This document shows positions 1 to 7,578 of a stretch of DNA of 38,228 nt, one piece after another. Origin of the DNA: a virus. The first letter of the stretch is position 1; each line of letters begins with the position of its first letter. The stretch lies in IMG/VR virus record IMGVR_UViG_3300037840_000278, positions 1-38,228 of that record. One strand, 5' to 3'. The notes under the pieces are model-generated. The model searched no databases. It was not told the DNA's origin and worked only from the letters and a program-made list of their open reading frames with translations. The position numbers and the translations under genes were made by a program.

Positions 1-195
1 GACCGAGCCCGAGAGTCAGGGCAACAAAGAGAGTTCAAACAAATGCTCAGCGACTATATCAGAGTCACCAATCGTCCCGCCCAACGCGAGTTACGAGCTT
101 ACGCGAATAAACGCGCGGGTGAAATATATCATGACAAACTCGCCGATCGAGGACTAATGCCTCAAAGGAGATTCGATGAATCCACTTCAATGTAA
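1..195 (+). CDS. C-terminal part of an unrecognised Arg-rich protein
   Basis: Frame 1 is open from the first base for 64 codons and stops at 193-195, so the start lies outside the window. The visible tail is basic and probably helical, with stretches such as RPAQRELRAYANKRAGEIYH. I do not recognise the family. It overlaps the next gene by 20 bases, with that gene's Shine-Dalgarno (AAAGGAG, about 164-170) inside it, which suggests translational coupling. Frame 2 is also open for 51 codons, but its residues look less protein-like. The frame choice is therefore likely rather than certain. Confidence 0.6.
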   Translation, partial: DRARESGQQREFKQMLSDYIRVTNRPAQRELRAYANKRAGEIYHDKLADRGLMPQRRFDESTSM

Positions 196-724
196 AAAAT
201 GCCATACGCTTATGCAATGGGGATGGGATGCAGAAGGTTTGTGTGGTGCTTGCTCATCACGCGAACATCAAGAAAAACTAAAACGAATTTCTGGTTGTAT
301 GCCGGCTACGTTTATCAAGCCCGAGCCATCACCTGAGAAATGCTGGCATTGCAAAACACCTATCCAAGATAAAAAGTCTCGTGAGGGAGTTCTAGGAAGG
401 GTTTATTGCCAGGTCTGCGCGCCTTTTTATCTGAATCTAGAATCAGAAGCTCCCTCTAAATGCTGCGAGACAGACACATGTGAATGTGCAGGCATATGGC
501 GTAAGGAGATCGAAGAGCTCAAGGAAACCATTAGGATTCATGAGATGACTATCCAGGTGATGAATAACGCAAAAAAAGATTACCATTTTCGTGGCACCAC
601 GAAAAAGGAAGAGCTACAATCACTTAAGGAATGTATCGATCATCTGAGTGAGATGGAAAAAGGAGAAGGGGCTCGCTGTGTGGCTCAGATCTTAAAAAAG
701 CTGCTCGATCATTTGATTAAGTAG
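176..724 (+). CDS. Zinc-ribbon protein with C-terminal coiled coil, unknown function
   Basis: The protein has 182 residues. The N-terminal half carries paired Cys motifs: C6xxC9 with C23xxC26, then C56xxC59 with C78xxC81. This looks like two zinc ribbons or one treble-clef pair. A further Cys cluster (C96, C97, C102, C104) follows. From about residue 110 the sequence is charged and heptad-like, probably a coiled coil. The ATG has a good AGGAG site six bases upstream, inside the preceding gene. Zinc-ribbon plus coiled-coil proteins often bind nucleic acid or partner proteins, but nothing here fixes a function. It is the last rightward gene before the leftward operon terminator. Confidence 0.75.
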   Translation: MNPLQCKKCHTLMQWGWDAEGLCGACSSREHQEKLKRISGCMPATFIKPEPSPEKCWHCKTPIQDKKSREGVLGRVYCQVCAPFYLNLESEAPSKCCETDTCECAGIWRKEIEELKETIRIHEMTIQVMNNAKKDYHFRGTTKKEELQSLKECIDHLSEMEKGEGARCVAQILKKLLDHLIK

Positions 725-750
725 CTTACATTTTGTAACCGACTGAAAAG

Positions 751-779
751 AAAAACCCCGGCCCACTCAAGAGCCGGGG
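751..779 (-). terminator. Rho-independent terminator of the left accessory operon
   Basis: The arms CCCCGGC (756-762) and GCCGGGG (773-779) form a perfect 7-bp GC-rich stem with a 10-base loop. Read leftward, the stem is followed at once by five T (complement of the A run at 751-755) and more T-rich sequence. That is the classic form for transcription coming from the 2616-815 operon. Rightward there is no T run, although the hairpin could still shield the end of the 176-724 transcript. Confidence 0.85.
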
Positions 780-814
780 AAAACCTAAAGCTAATCTATG
801 AAACGCTTGCCACG

Positions 815-1087
815 TTACACGACTTCGGGTTTTTCGGCAATCCCATCAGTTGGAGATTCTGGGATTGCGTTAACTGTCTCGACCGGAGCCGGGCGATAAT
901 CGATAAAAACGACATGGTCTAGCTGAATGAGCATCGTCGAATCGTTGTCTGTGATGTCGTACATTTTGGCTGTTGAAGCTCCATTAAGGAGAGAGCGAAA
1001 GTGTGTCATCTCCTGCGTTGCTTGCTCTTCGGTAACGAGCCCTTTGATCTGGACTTGGTTTGATAGAAATATTGAACGTTGAATCAT
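815..1087 (-). CDS. Small acidic protein, unknown function
   Basis: The protein has 90 residues. The N-terminal half alternates hydrophobic and polar residues (SIFLSNQVQIKGLV), then a central region (MLIQLDHVVFIDYRPAP) suggests a small beta-rich fold. The C-terminus is acidic and Pro-rich (AIPESPTDGIAEKPEVV) and probably disordered. It is the last gene of the leftward operon, 35 bases before the terminator. Its ATG overlaps the stop of the 59-residue gene upstream (ATGA), and an AAGGAG site lies in that gene's end. No family recognised. Confidence 0.7.
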   Translation of the reverse strand: MIQRSIFLSNQVQIKGLVTEEQATQEMTHFRSLLNGASTAKMYDITDNDSTMLIQLDHVVFIDYRPAPVETVNAIPESPTDGIAEKPEVV

Positions 1088-1263
1088 TTTTTCTCCTTTT
1101 TGGGTTTAAAGTCTAAGTCAATTCCGTAGACCTTCAAGACAGCGACATTAGCCTCTGTTAATGTGGTCTGGGTCAATAGCTCACAAATCATTTGCGAGAG
1201 CGGGCAAGCCGGGTAAAATATCTCCCGGCCGTAGGTTCGATGTCTAATCAGGTGTAGTTTCAT
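1084..1263 (-). CDS. Small basic protein, 59 residues, unknown function
   Basis: This short gene fills what would otherwise be a gap. It begins MKLHLIRHRTYGREIF, contains PACPLSQMICELLTQT and ends KPKKEKK. The ATG at 1263 follows an AGGTGAT site. It starts inside the end of the 1244-1612 gene (20-base overlap), and its TGA overlaps the next ATG. Coupling on both sides and the absence of any other use of these 180 bases support it as real. No family recognised. Confidence 0.7.
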   Translation of the reverse strand: MKLHLIRHRTYGREIFYPACPLSQMICELLTQTTLTEANVAVLKVYGIDLDFKPKKEKK

Positions 1264-1612
1264 TGCGGATCACCTTTGAGAGAGCTTCGTAGCCCTGCAT
1301 AAAGATTTTGGCCTCTTCAAATTTCAACCCATGGGCCAGACATCTATCAAATTCTTTGTGGTAGACATTAAAGACGTTCCCAAAATTAAGCAGTTCTAAC
1401 CCATAAGTTCGCATCTTTGCCGATAACTGGCATCTTTCGGATAATAAAGTTAAATCTTCAATCTTATCTTGAAGCTTGTCATTAAGATCGTTGACGATTA
1501 TATCAAAATCCTCAAGAGTCCAAAAAAGACTATTTATTTCTTTACGCTTTTCTGTATCCATAGGCTTCCCATTTAAGAAAATAGCCAGAATCTCGTTGTG
1601 TTTTTGTTGCAT
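1244..1612 (-). CDS. Unknown helical protein, 122 residues
   Basis: I start the gene at the ATG at 1612 (MQQKHNEILAIF) rather than at the longer open frame. It is preceded by an excellent CGGAGGA site four to eight bases upstream, placed exactly at the end of the DUF551-like gene. The protein is mostly helical and charged, with a heptad-like stretch near residues 40-65. It has two cysteines and no recognisable catalytic motif. The context is a tight accessory operon; a host-takeover or regulatory role is possible but not shown. Confidence 0.75.
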   Translation of the reverse strand: MQQKHNEILAIFLNGKPMDTEKRKEINSLFWTLEDFDIIVNDLNDKLQDKIEDLTLLSERCQLSAKMRTYGLELLNFGNVFNVYHKEFDRCLAHGLKFEEAKIFMQGYEALSKVIRNETTPD

Positions 1613-1613
1613 T

Positions 1614-1799
1614 TCATTCCTCCGGAGGGTTAGGTAAGGGCATCCAATGGGTAGGATAGAAAGGGCCGTCATTTGCTTCCCACAATGGTAAACCATTTTT
1701 GTAGGCGAAAAGCTCTCCCATAGTCATTACCGGATCGTTCCATAAAAGAATCTTCCCGCTGCTTTTTGGCAGCTGCTCGCTAACTTTTATCCATTTCAT
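1614..1799 (-). CDS. DUF551-like protein
   Basis: About 61 residues starting MKWIKVSEQLPKSSGKILLW and ending YPTHWMPLPNPPEE. The opening W-I-x-V-x-x-x-L-P and the closing T-H-W-M-P-L-P-x-P-P are the signature of DUF551, a domain common in phages with no agreed function. The ATG at 1799 puts the typical M-K-W start at residue 1 and has a weak GAG upstream. An in-frame ATG at 1811 is possible but has no Shine-Dalgarno site and overlaps the upstream stop. A longer DUF551-like protein is encoded at 35568-35882. Confidence 0.85.
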   Translation of the reverse strand: MKWIKVSEQLPKSSGKILLWNDPVMTMGELFAYKNGLPLWEANDGPFYPTHWMPLPNPPEE

Positions 1800-1800
1800 A

Positions 1801-2151
1801 TTAGTACTCATTGGCTAGCATTAAAACTTTATTGTGTAAAAATAACAGGTACTCACCCGTTTTGAGCTCTCCAGAGCCTTCTTCATCCCAGAGCACTTTG
1901 TCATCCCCATCGCTGCAAGTGAGCGTAATGACTTTATTACAGCTCAAGATGTGCCAAGCAGTGAAAGCGCGCTTGAAGATCTTACGCTTCTCGTTGTAGA
2001 GCTCTCCGATGCGATCGATGATCCAAAGAGCGGCATACTTCTCAGCCATGTACTGAACACCGTCTGTGCAAACAAACGGATGGACAGGATTAAGCGTGTG
2101 ATAAGTCTTCGTGCCCTTGAACTTCATTAGATCAGGCTGTTTCATCGACAT
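1801..2151 (-). CDS. DUF6876-like protein
   Basis: The protein has 116 residues. The core reads CTDGVQYMAEKYAALWIID, then AFTAWHIL, LTCSDGDDKVLWDEEG and a C-terminal VLMLANEY. The pattern TDGVxYxAExxxAxWxxDxI with a Trp-containing strand, a Cys-Asp strand and a final EY resembles the DUF6876 family seen on plasmids and phages. No function is established. The start at 2151 has GGAGTG seven bases upstream, inside the end of the preceding gene. The family call is from memory of the pattern only. Confidence 0.75.
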   Translation of the reverse strand: MSMKQPDLMKFKGTKTYHTLNPVHPFVCTDGVQYMAEKYAALWIIDRIGELYNEKRKIFKRAFTAWHILSCNKVITLTCSDGDDKVLWDEEGSGELKTGEYLLFLHNKVLMLANEY

Positions 2152-2329
2152 TCGGCACTCCGTTATCTAGGTTGCATTCTTCCATGACTTTCAAGAGAGC
2201 TTTTCTAGCTTCTGCAATCTCACCTAGATTCAGCTCGACCCAAAATTGGTCGAGCTTGCCTAACAGATCCTTGAAGAATTCCTCGAGGGCTAGAGCTTGC
2301 CTCACATCATCCTTTAGAAGTTTGTGCAT
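2132..2329 (-). CDS. Small acidic helical protein, unknown function
   Basis: The protein has 65 residues, rich in Leu and Glu (FFKDLLGKLDQFWVELNLGE, then EARKALLKVMEECNLD). It is probably two or three amphipathic helices. A strong AGGAGA site precedes the ATG. It overlaps both neighbours by 15-20 bases, which fits a coupled operon. Small acidic helical proteins in early phage operons are sometimes inhibitors or DNA mimics, but nothing specific shows that here. Confidence 0.7.
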   Translation of the reverse strand: MHKLLKDDVRQALALEEFFKDLLGKLDQFWVELNLGEIAEARKALLKVMEECNLDNGVPNVDETA

Positions 2330-2616
2330 TGATCTCTCCTGATGCCAAGATCTGTGAGCATACGGCCTGCTTCCAAGCCCTTTTTATAGAATTCGATCAT
2401 GGGTAACCATTGTTCCTCGAAAAGACATTGGTGAGCTCCACAATAGGAATCAACAAACTCCTGGGGATTTGTGGTATTGACTAGCCAGACCTCTTTCATG
2501 AGCTGGAGGGCTCGTTGATCCATTTGCAGGATCGCATCGAATAGATGGATCTCGTATTGTTGGAGGATTGCTCCGCTTGAGGATCGTTCGTAAATGGTAA
2601 CAATTTTGTCGTTCAT
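2314..2616 (-). CDS. First gene of left operon, unknown function
   Basis: The protein has 100 residues from the ATG at 2616 (MNDKIVTIYERSSSGAILQQ). A GTG six bases further upstream lies in the Shine-Dalgarno sequence itself (AAAGGTG), so the ATG is preferred. It has an N-terminal strand-rich part and a helical C-terminal half with a single CGAHQC motif near residue 60, which is not enough for a zinc site. It is promoter-proximal in the leftward operon. No family recognised. Confidence 0.7.
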   Translation of the reverse strand: MNDKIVTIYERSSSGAILQQYEIHLFDAILQMDQRALQLMKEVWLVNTTNPQEFVDSYCGAHQCLFEEQWLPMIEFYKKGLEAGRMLTDLGIRRDQCTNF

Positions 2617-2633
2617 AGACACCTTTGAGTTTT

Positions 2634-2662
2634 TTTAATCTGCATTGAGGCGATTGCGTCAA
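2634..2662 (-). promoter_or_regulatory. Possible leftward promoter for the accessory operon
   Basis: Read leftward, TTGACG (complement of 2657-2662) matches a -35 box at five of six bases. Seventeen bases later ATTAAA (2634-2639) is a poor -10. It sits just upstream of the first gene of the operon, where a promoter is expected. The weak -10 keeps confidence low. Confidence 0.35.
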
Positions 2663-2729
2663 TGTGTGCTTTTGGAGCTTAACAGGAGGGAGGGATTTTG
2701 CCAAGAAGATTTGTTTGCATAGAGCATTG

Positions 2730-2744
2730 AGGTATGTTATACCT
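2730..2744. promoter_or_regulatory. Palindromic candidate operator before terminase genes
   Basis: AGGTAT-GTT-ATACCT is a perfect 6-bp inverted repeat with a 3-base centre, 24 bases upstream of the terS start. It lies in the 150-base divergent gap between the leftward operon and the virion block. A 9-bp direct repeat GCATTGAGG occurs in the same gap at 2642-2650 and 2724-2732. A weak rightward promoter (TTGCAT, 17 bases, TATACC) overlaps the palindrome. A dimeric regulator binding here could control both directions. Confidence 0.4.
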
Positions 2745-2767
2745 GGTTTAAAGAATGAGGTTGATGG

Positions 2768-3172
2768 ATGGCAGCAAAGAAAGGCAATAAGCAAGCCAGC
2801 AAATGGACTGATGATCAGCCTTGGGATAAGATTTACGAAAGCTATTTGCAAAATATTCGAGAGGGGTATCCCAAAGAGTGTTGGTGCTGGAAAGACAAAG
2901 ATCCAAAAAAATCTTTAACACATCGAACCTTCATAAAATACATAGAGGATCACCCAGACGTCTTTCCGCCTTCTATGATTCGAGAGGCAGAAAGTGAAGG
3001 TTATCGTCTATGGTTTAAGAAGGGGATTCGCTTCACCGATGGCGATATGAAGGGCAATCCAAGTCCTCAGACTTATGCCTTAATCATGCGTAATATGCAA
3101 CGCTGGGATTCTACTACCGGCGGGAACGTGACTATCAACGTTCACTCTAAGAAGTTCGATGCGGACGATTGA
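2768..3172 (+). CDS. terS: Probable terminase small subunit
   Basis: The protein has 134 residues directly upstream of, and overlapping by 14 bases, the clear large terminase. In tailed phages the small subunit recognises packaging DNA and occupies this place and size. The N-terminus is basic (MAAKKGNKQASKW), followed by a Trp-rich helical region (ECWCWKDKD, then HRTFIKYIEDHPDVFP) that could form the DNA-binding helical domain. The C-terminus has GNVTINVHSKKFDADD. The start has GAGG seven bases upstream. The call rests mainly on position; no diagnostic helix-turn-helix motif is obvious. Confidence 0.65.
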   Translation: MAAKKGNKQASKWTDDQPWDKIYESYLQNIREGYPKECWCWKDKDPKKSLTHRTFIKYIEDHPDVFPPSMIREAESEGYRLWFKKGIRFTDGDMKGNPSPQTYALIMRNMQRWDSTTGGNVTINVHSKKFDADD

Positions 3173-4517
3173 TATCGATCTACCGTTCGGTTACACACCT
3201 AGAAAATACCAATTACAGATTCTAAGGGCTCTAGATAAAGGCTGCAAGCGATTAGTTGTGGTCATGCATCGACGAGCGGGGAAGGACCTTACGGTTTGGA
3301 ATTGGTGCATCAAAGAGTATGCCGTAGGGGTGCCGAGCATTGTATGGTACGTGTTTCCCACCTATAGCCAGGCTAAGCGGGTGATCTGGGATGGGATGAC
3401 TAAGGAAGGCAAGCGGTTCCTGGACTACATCCCCAAAGAGCTCATCAAGCAAAAGTATGAAAATGAGCTTAAGATCAAATTCGTCAACGGCTCTATCCTC
3501 CAACTAATAGGCTCAGATAATCTAGACGCTCTAATGGGTTCTGGGCCACGCTGTGTCGTATTTAGCGAGGCTAGCATGCACGATCCTAGGGCATGGGATC
3601 TGATCAGACCAATGCTTACTGAGACCAATGGAACGGCCATCTTCATCTCGACGCCTCGCGGTAAGAACTGGTTCTATGATCTGTTTTGCTTAGCTGAGAA
3701 AACGCAGGGAATGCAGGCTATCCGCCTCTCTGTCGCGGAGACTGGAGCCATATCAGAAGAAGATATCGAGCAAGAGCGCCGTCAAGGAATGTCCGAGGAG
3801 ATGGTGCAGCAGGAGTTCTATTGCTCCTGGGAAGCTTCCGTCTTAGGAGCCTATTATGCTCGTCTGATGAGCAAGGTGCGCAAAGAGAGCCGCATCCAGA
3901 TTGTGCCATATGATGAAGACCTCCTTGTCTATACGGCCTGGGATCTAGGTTATACCGACACCATGTCGATCATCTTTTTCCAGCTCAGAGGAGAACAGAT
4001 ACGCGTTATCGACTACTACGAAAACCACGGCTACCAGCTCTCACACTACCTCAACATCCTAGCTACCCGTCATTATATATATGGCGAGCACTGGGCACCC
4101 CATGACGGAGCGGCACACGACCGGGCAGGCAATACATTTGTGCAGAAAGCCCGAGAGTATGGCTACGATTTCAACGTTCTTCCCAATAAGTACACCATTC
4201 TAGAGGGCATTGAGAAGGTCAGGGCCATGCTTCCCCGCTGTTATTTCGATGAGGTCAAATGCGATCGACTGATCAAAGCCCTAGAAAATTATCATTCCAA
4301 ATATGATCCCGTTCGGCAATCATACAGTATGGAGCCGGATCACAACTGGGCGAGCCACGGAGCTGATGCATTCCGTTACCTGGCTCTAGCCACTGAAGTA
4401 ATTCGCCAAGGGCGAGGCATGACACCCGAGAGCATTCAAGAGATCAAATGGCGAGCGCTCGCCGAGAGAGATAGAGAGATGACACCCCATTACAAGCAGC
4501 CTCGCTATGGCAGATAG
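3159..4517 (+). CDS. terL: Terminase large subunit (packaging ATPase and nuclease)
   Basis: The protein has 452 residues. It powers DNA entry through the portal and cuts the concatemer. The ATPase domain shows the Walker A variant HRRAGKD (37-43), Walker B RCVVFSE (131-137) with the catalytic Glu at 137, and the coupling motif STPRG (164-168). The RNase H-like nuclease domain has its acidic residues in WDLGYTDT (D262), HDGAAHD (D316) and HGADAFRY (D403). Length and motif order are normal for the family. The ATG lies inside the end of terS, so the two are coupled. The portal gene follows about 700 bases downstream after three small genes. Confidence 0.95.
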   Translation: MRTIDIDLPFGYTPRKYQLQILRALDKGCKRLVVVMHRRAGKDLTVWNWCIKEYAVGVPSIVWYVFPTYSQAKRVIWDGMTKEGKRFLDYIPKELIKQKYENELKIKFVNGSILQLIGSDNLDALMGSGPRCVVFSEASMHDPRAWDLIRPMLTETNGTAIFISTPRGKNWFYDLFCLAEKTQGMQAIRLSVAETGAISEEDIEQERRQGMSEEMVQQEFYCSWEASVLGAYYARLMSKVRKESRIQIVPYDEDLLVYTAWDLGYTDTMSIIFFQLRGEQIRVIDYYENHGYQLSHYLNILATRHYIYGEHWAPHDGAAHDRAGNTFVQKAREYGYDFNVLPNKYTILEGIEKVRAMLPRCYFDEVKCDRLIKALENYHSKYDPVRQSYSMEPDHNWASHGADAFRYLALATEVIRQGRGMTPESIQEIKWRALAERDREMTPHYKQPRYGR

Positions 4518-4701
4518 GTATTGTGCTTGGTGCGATAAACCGGCTAAACCCGATTCGATCTTCTGCGAGCCTCATTCCGGTTTGAAGTCAACCATTGACC
4601 AACAGGAGAAATCAGATGAACCAGAAATCCTCAGATCACGAAGAAATGTTAAGTTCCTCCCCGGTTATCGATTGGAGTACATGCGAATTGACAATCACTG
4701 A
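4507..4701 (+). CDS. Small zinc-finger protein, unknown function
   Basis: The protein has 64 residues. The N-terminal half has C6xxC9 and C20xxH23 (CAWCDKPAKPDSIFCEPH), a single zinc-binding knuckle. The rest is polar and basic. The start overlaps the last codons of terL without a clear Shine-Dalgarno site, so it would rely on coupling. The C-terminal 85 bases overlap the next gene, which has its own strong ribosome site. The zinc motif argues that the N-terminal part is real; the downstream end is less certain. Confidence 0.6.
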   Translation: MADRYCAWCDKPAKPDSIFCEPHSGLKSTIDQQEKSDEPEILRSRRNVKFLPGYRLEYMRIDNH

Positions 4702-4804
4702 AGAAGTTAAATATGTTGGAGAAGGCGAAGATCCAGCAAATGATCCTTACATGATTGCTTATAAAAAAGCCTTAGAATCAATTTATCAGCCTGAACGAAT
4801 TTAA
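4616..4804 (+). CDS. Small acidic protein, unknown function
   Basis: The protein has 62 residues starting at the ATG at 4616, which is preceded by AGGAGAAATC, a strong ribosome site. A longer in-frame start upstream has none. The protein contains SSSPVIDWSTCELTITEE and an acidic loop (GEGEDPANDP), ending in a short helix. It overlaps the zinc-finger gene in another frame. No family recognised. Confidence 0.6.
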   Translation: MNQKSSDHEEMLSSSPVIDWSTCELTITEEVKYVGEGEDPANDPYMIAYKKALESIYQPERI

Positions 4805-4818
4805 TGAAACCGTGACAA

Positions 4819-4824
4819 TATAAT
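4819..4824 (+). promoter_or_regulatory. Possible -10 box (TATAAT)
   Basis: A perfect TATAAT lies in a short AT-rich gap 22 bases before the ATG at 4846. No good -35 box sits 16-18 bases upstream; the nearest candidate is too far. It could be a weak promoter, or simply an AT-rich spacer. Confidence 0.35.
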
Positions 4825-4845
4825 AAAATTAAACCCAAGGAAACC

Positions 4846-5163
4846 ATGAGAAAGCTGATTATTGATTGTGGAGACTATAAATATGCAGTTGATTGCCATT
4901 ATTTCGAAGTGAAAGACGGCATTCTCTATTGCTATGACGAGAATAACTACGCAGTTCACGTCAATTGCATATGGCAATTCTTCAAAGAAGTAAAGAACGA
5001 AGGTTTCAGCCCTCCAACGGAAAATTCATTCTCTGAAGCATATAAACGTATGCTAGATACCTTAAAAGAACGAGAACAAGAAGAATCAGAAGAGAGCGAT
5101 AGCGTCCGTACAACTCGCAATTTGATGGCTTCCCTCAAAGACTATTACGAGGCGAATTCGTAA
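4846..5163 (+). CDS. Unknown protein, 105 residues
   Basis: The ATG has AAGGAAA just upstream. The N-terminal half looks like a small beta fold with aromatic and Cys residues (DCGDYKYAVDCHYF, then GILYCYDENNYAVHVNCIW). The C-terminal half is acidic and helical (KEREQEESEESDS), probably extended. The gene sits between the terminase and the portal, with a small hairpin-forming gap before the portal. No family recognised and no role can be assigned. Confidence 0.7.
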   Translation: MRKLIIDCGDYKYAVDCHYFEVKDGILYCYDENNYAVHVNCIWQFFKEVKNEGFSPPTENSFSEAYKRMLDTLKEREQEESEESDSVRTTRNLMASLKDYYEANS

Positions 5164-5180
5164 GAAATATTTTTGTAGAA

Positions 5181-5199
5181 ATCCTTAATAGATTAGGAT
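5181..5199 (+). promoter_or_regulatory. Hairpin element before portal gene
   Basis: ATCCTTAAT-AG-ATTAGGAT pairs over eight bases with one bulged T, 20 bases before the portal ATG. A closely similar hairpin, TTCCTAAT-TAT-ATTAGGAA, precedes the collagen-like gene at 28402-28420. The shared form suggests a recurrent element, either an mRNA hairpin or a protein-binding site. Function is unknown. Confidence 0.4.
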
Positions 5200-5219
5200 A
5201 GGGATAAAATCAGGACTGT

Positions 5220-7310
5220 ATGACATTTCTACCCTACGTCTCATCTGTTAATGATCCTACTCCAAATAGAGTGTACCTCCTTCAGCGCATGAAGGATTTC
5301 TGGAACGACACCACTTCGATAACCCAGACCATGTGGAACGAGGCTGATACCGATCTTAGGTTTAGCCTCGGGGATGCCAACCTCTGGAATAGATTCTATT
5401 CGCTCTATCCCAATTACGCCGGACGCAATGGATTTCAGTTCAATTACTGCCGTAGGTATATCAACTTCATCTCAGGGCAACAAAGACAACTGCGTAAGCA
5501 ATCCATCGTGATACCTCAAGAGGACGGCTCCCAGCGTACAGCAGACCAGCGGTCTAAAGTCCTGCAACACGTGTCGCATTGTCACCAAGATTATAACGTC
5601 ATCAGCGACGCGTTTGAGATGGCTATCACATCAGGTATAGGCTGGCTACACCAATGGATAGACTACCGAAACGATCCGATTAACGGGAACATCATCACAG
5701 ATGCTCTGCCATTTGCAGCGGTGATCTCAGATCCTTGGGCCCGTAAGCCTGACCTTTCAGATTGCAATACGATCTGGTACCGCAAGTACATGCACAAAGA
5801 GGAGGTCTTATCACTCTTTCCCGAGCAGCGAGCCGAAATCGAAAGCGTACGTCCTACCACATATAGAGATGACAAATTCCTGTTCCTCCAAGAGAACTTC
5901 TCCCTCAATAAGCGACTTCTCTATTCCCTCGATGAGTACTGTTATGCTGATACCCGTTCGGCGATCATGGTAATCGACACCGAAACGGGCGATAATCAGG
6001 AATGGCGGGGCGAGGAAGATGCTGAAGAGCTCCGCGCGATCTTACGAGGTCATCCCGAACTCGTCGTCAAGCGTATGGAAAAGAAAACGGTCAAGACCGC
6101 TCTCGTGCTAAACATGCAATACGTGCTCTACGATGGTTATTCGCCCTATGGCATTGATCGCTACAATTTCCAGCCCCTATACTGTTATAATCAGCCCGAC
6201 TCAAATCTCTACAGTCTCAAGCAGGCTGGTATCGTGAGAATGCTCAGAGATGCTCAATACCTCTATAATCGCCGCAAGCAAATAGAGCTCGATATGCTGG
6301 AATCGGTTGCGACAACTGGCTATGCTGTCATAGAGGGATCGCTCGTCGATGACACCTCGGTATTCAACACAGGTCAAGGCAGGGCGATGTTCGTCAAGAA
6401 GAACGCTCCTGCAGGCCTAGATAGCATTCGCCAGCTCGATCAAGCTGTCGTCGCTCCCACAACAATCCAGCTATCTCAGATGCTCACTCAGGACATGGCT
6501 CAGATCGTAGGCCTATCAGATGAGTCAATGGGTCTGAACATGGATGACAAGGCGGCGATCATCGCTAATCTCCGGCAGCTAAGCACTCAAGTAGCCTTGC
6601 AAAAAATATTCGATAATCTAGACTATGCCCAGCATCTGCACTCTGAAGTGAAGATGGAGATGATCCTCGCCAATTACTCCCCTGGTAAGATCCGCTCGAT
6701 CCTCGGTGAAGAACCGGAACCTGATTTCTTCCTAGAAGGCGTCTCAAAATATAAGGTTGCTATCGTAAACGGTACCGATACGCCCACTCAGAAGCAGATG
6801 ACAGCTCTTCAGCTCTATCGCCTGCAGGAGCTAGGCTATCAGATCCCTCCCGAGAACCTTCTTGCCACAGTCGATGTGCAGAACAAGGAACAACTTACGA
6901 AAGCCCTCACGGATCAGCGCGAGATGCAAAATCAGATGCAGCAATTAGATTTGCAACTCAAGCAGCTTGAGATCCAGGGCAAGCTTCAAGCCATGGAGGC
7001 CAAAGCTTTCGCGGACAAGTCCCTCGGTGTCGAACGCCTGGCTCGTGTAGAGGAAAATCGCGCCCTGGCAATCGATCGTATTGCAGAGGCACAAGCAGCG
7101 CGCGACAGGGGCACACTCGATAAAATTAAGGCAGCCAAAGAGCTCACCGGGATAGACCTCGAACATATCAACCATGCATTACAGATCCTCCAACAGGTGA
7201 GCCAGATGCAGCAGATAGAAGAACAGCAAGGAGCTGCAGGGGCAGAGAGGCAATCGCAGTCTCAGCAACTGACTGAACAATTATCAGGCCAAATGCAGAA
7301 AGCTGTTTAA
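5220..7310 (+). CDS. Portal protein (P22-like)
   Basis: The protein has 696 residues, normal for the P22-like portal family. It forms the dodecameric ring through which DNA is packaged and ejected, and it binds the terminase. The N-terminal part has the clip and wing features usual for the family: RRYINFISGQQRQLRKQS near 80, then a region with FEMAITSGIGWLHQW and repeated aromatic strands. From about residue 575 it becomes Gln- and Ala-rich and strongly helical, ending in many Q residues, like the barrel helix of P22-type portals. The ATG has AGGA five bases upstream. It follows the terminase and precedes the scaffold and coat genes, the canonical order. Confidence 0.9.
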   Translation: MTFLPYVSSVNDPTPNRVYLLQRMKDFWNDTTSITQTMWNEADTDLRFSLGDANLWNRFYSLYPNYAGRNGFQFNYCRRYINFISGQQRQLRKQSIVIPQEDGSQRTADQRSKVLQHVSHCHQDYNVISDAFEMAITSGIGWLHQWIDYRNDPINGNIITDALPFAAVISDPWARKPDLSDCNTIWYRKYMHKEEVLSLFPEQRAEIESVRPTTYRDDKFLFLQENFSLNKRLLYSLDEYCYADTRSAIMVIDTETGDNQEWRGEEDAEELRAILRGHPELVVKRMEKKTVKTALVLNMQYVLYDGYSPYGIDRYNFQPLYCYNQPDSNLYSLKQAGIVRMLRDAQYLYNRRKQIELDMLESVATTGYAVIEGSLVDDTSVFNTGQGRAMFVKKNAPAGLDSIRQLDQAVVAPTTIQLSQMLTQDMAQIVGLSDESMGLNMDDKAAIIANLRQLSTQVALQKIFDNLDYAQHLHSEVKMEMILANYSPGKIRSILGEEPEPDFFLEGVSKYKVAIVNGTDTPTQKQMTALQLYRLQELGYQIPPENLLATVDVQNKEQLTKALTDQREMQNQMQQLDLQLKQLEIQGKLQAMEAKAFADKSLGVERLARVEENRALAIDRIAEAQAARDRGTLDKIKAAKELTGIDLEHINHALQILQQVSQMQQIEEQQGAAGAERQSQSQQLTEQLSGQMQKAV

Positions 7311-7356
7311 AAAATTATAGCAGTATTTTAGATTATGCTTAACACGTGAGGTGTAT

Positions 7357-7578
7357 ATGAAGCACAGAATCCCTAAAACAGGTGGCGGCCCTATGATCAT
7401 GGAGCGCAATCGCCAAGCGCGCGAGGGTGGTCACTATTGTGGCTCCTCGATGGATGTCCAACCTTCTCCTACCTATGAGCAATTCAATCGCCATTACCAT
7501 GGCCACGATATGAAGAAACTCAAGAAAGACCGATCCGATGAAGATCAATATGGTCAAGCTCGAGGAACCTACGCGTGA
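7357..7578 (+). CDS. Small His/Arg-rich protein, unknown function
   Basis: The protein has 73 residues. The ATG at 7357 is preceded by GAGG at six bases; an in-frame GTG two codons upstream is part of that site. The sequence is polar with many His, Arg and Gly residues (PMIMERNRQAREGGHYCG, then FNRHYHGHDMKKLKKDRSDE). It is probably mostly disordered and nucleic-acid binding or structural. It heads a run of five tiny basic genes between the portal and the scaffold. No family recognised. Confidence 0.65.
   Translation: MKHRIPKTGGGPMIMERNRQAREGGHYCGSSMDVQPSPTYEQFNRHYHGHDMKKLKKDRSDEDQYGQARGTYA

Noticed and set aside
810-818. CCACGTTAC matching the coat-leader loop sequence
   Set aside because: I considered antisense pairing of the left operon transcript with the coat leader loops. 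A 9-base match is expected by chance at about this frequency in 38 kb on two strands.
2450-2851. 133-codon minus frame across the divergent gap
   Set aside because: It overlaps three better-supported genes on both strands, including terS, and its residues have no family look.
7311-7356. Promoter between portal and basic gene run
   Set aside because: AT-rich with partial TATA-like boxes, but no pair with acceptable spacing.
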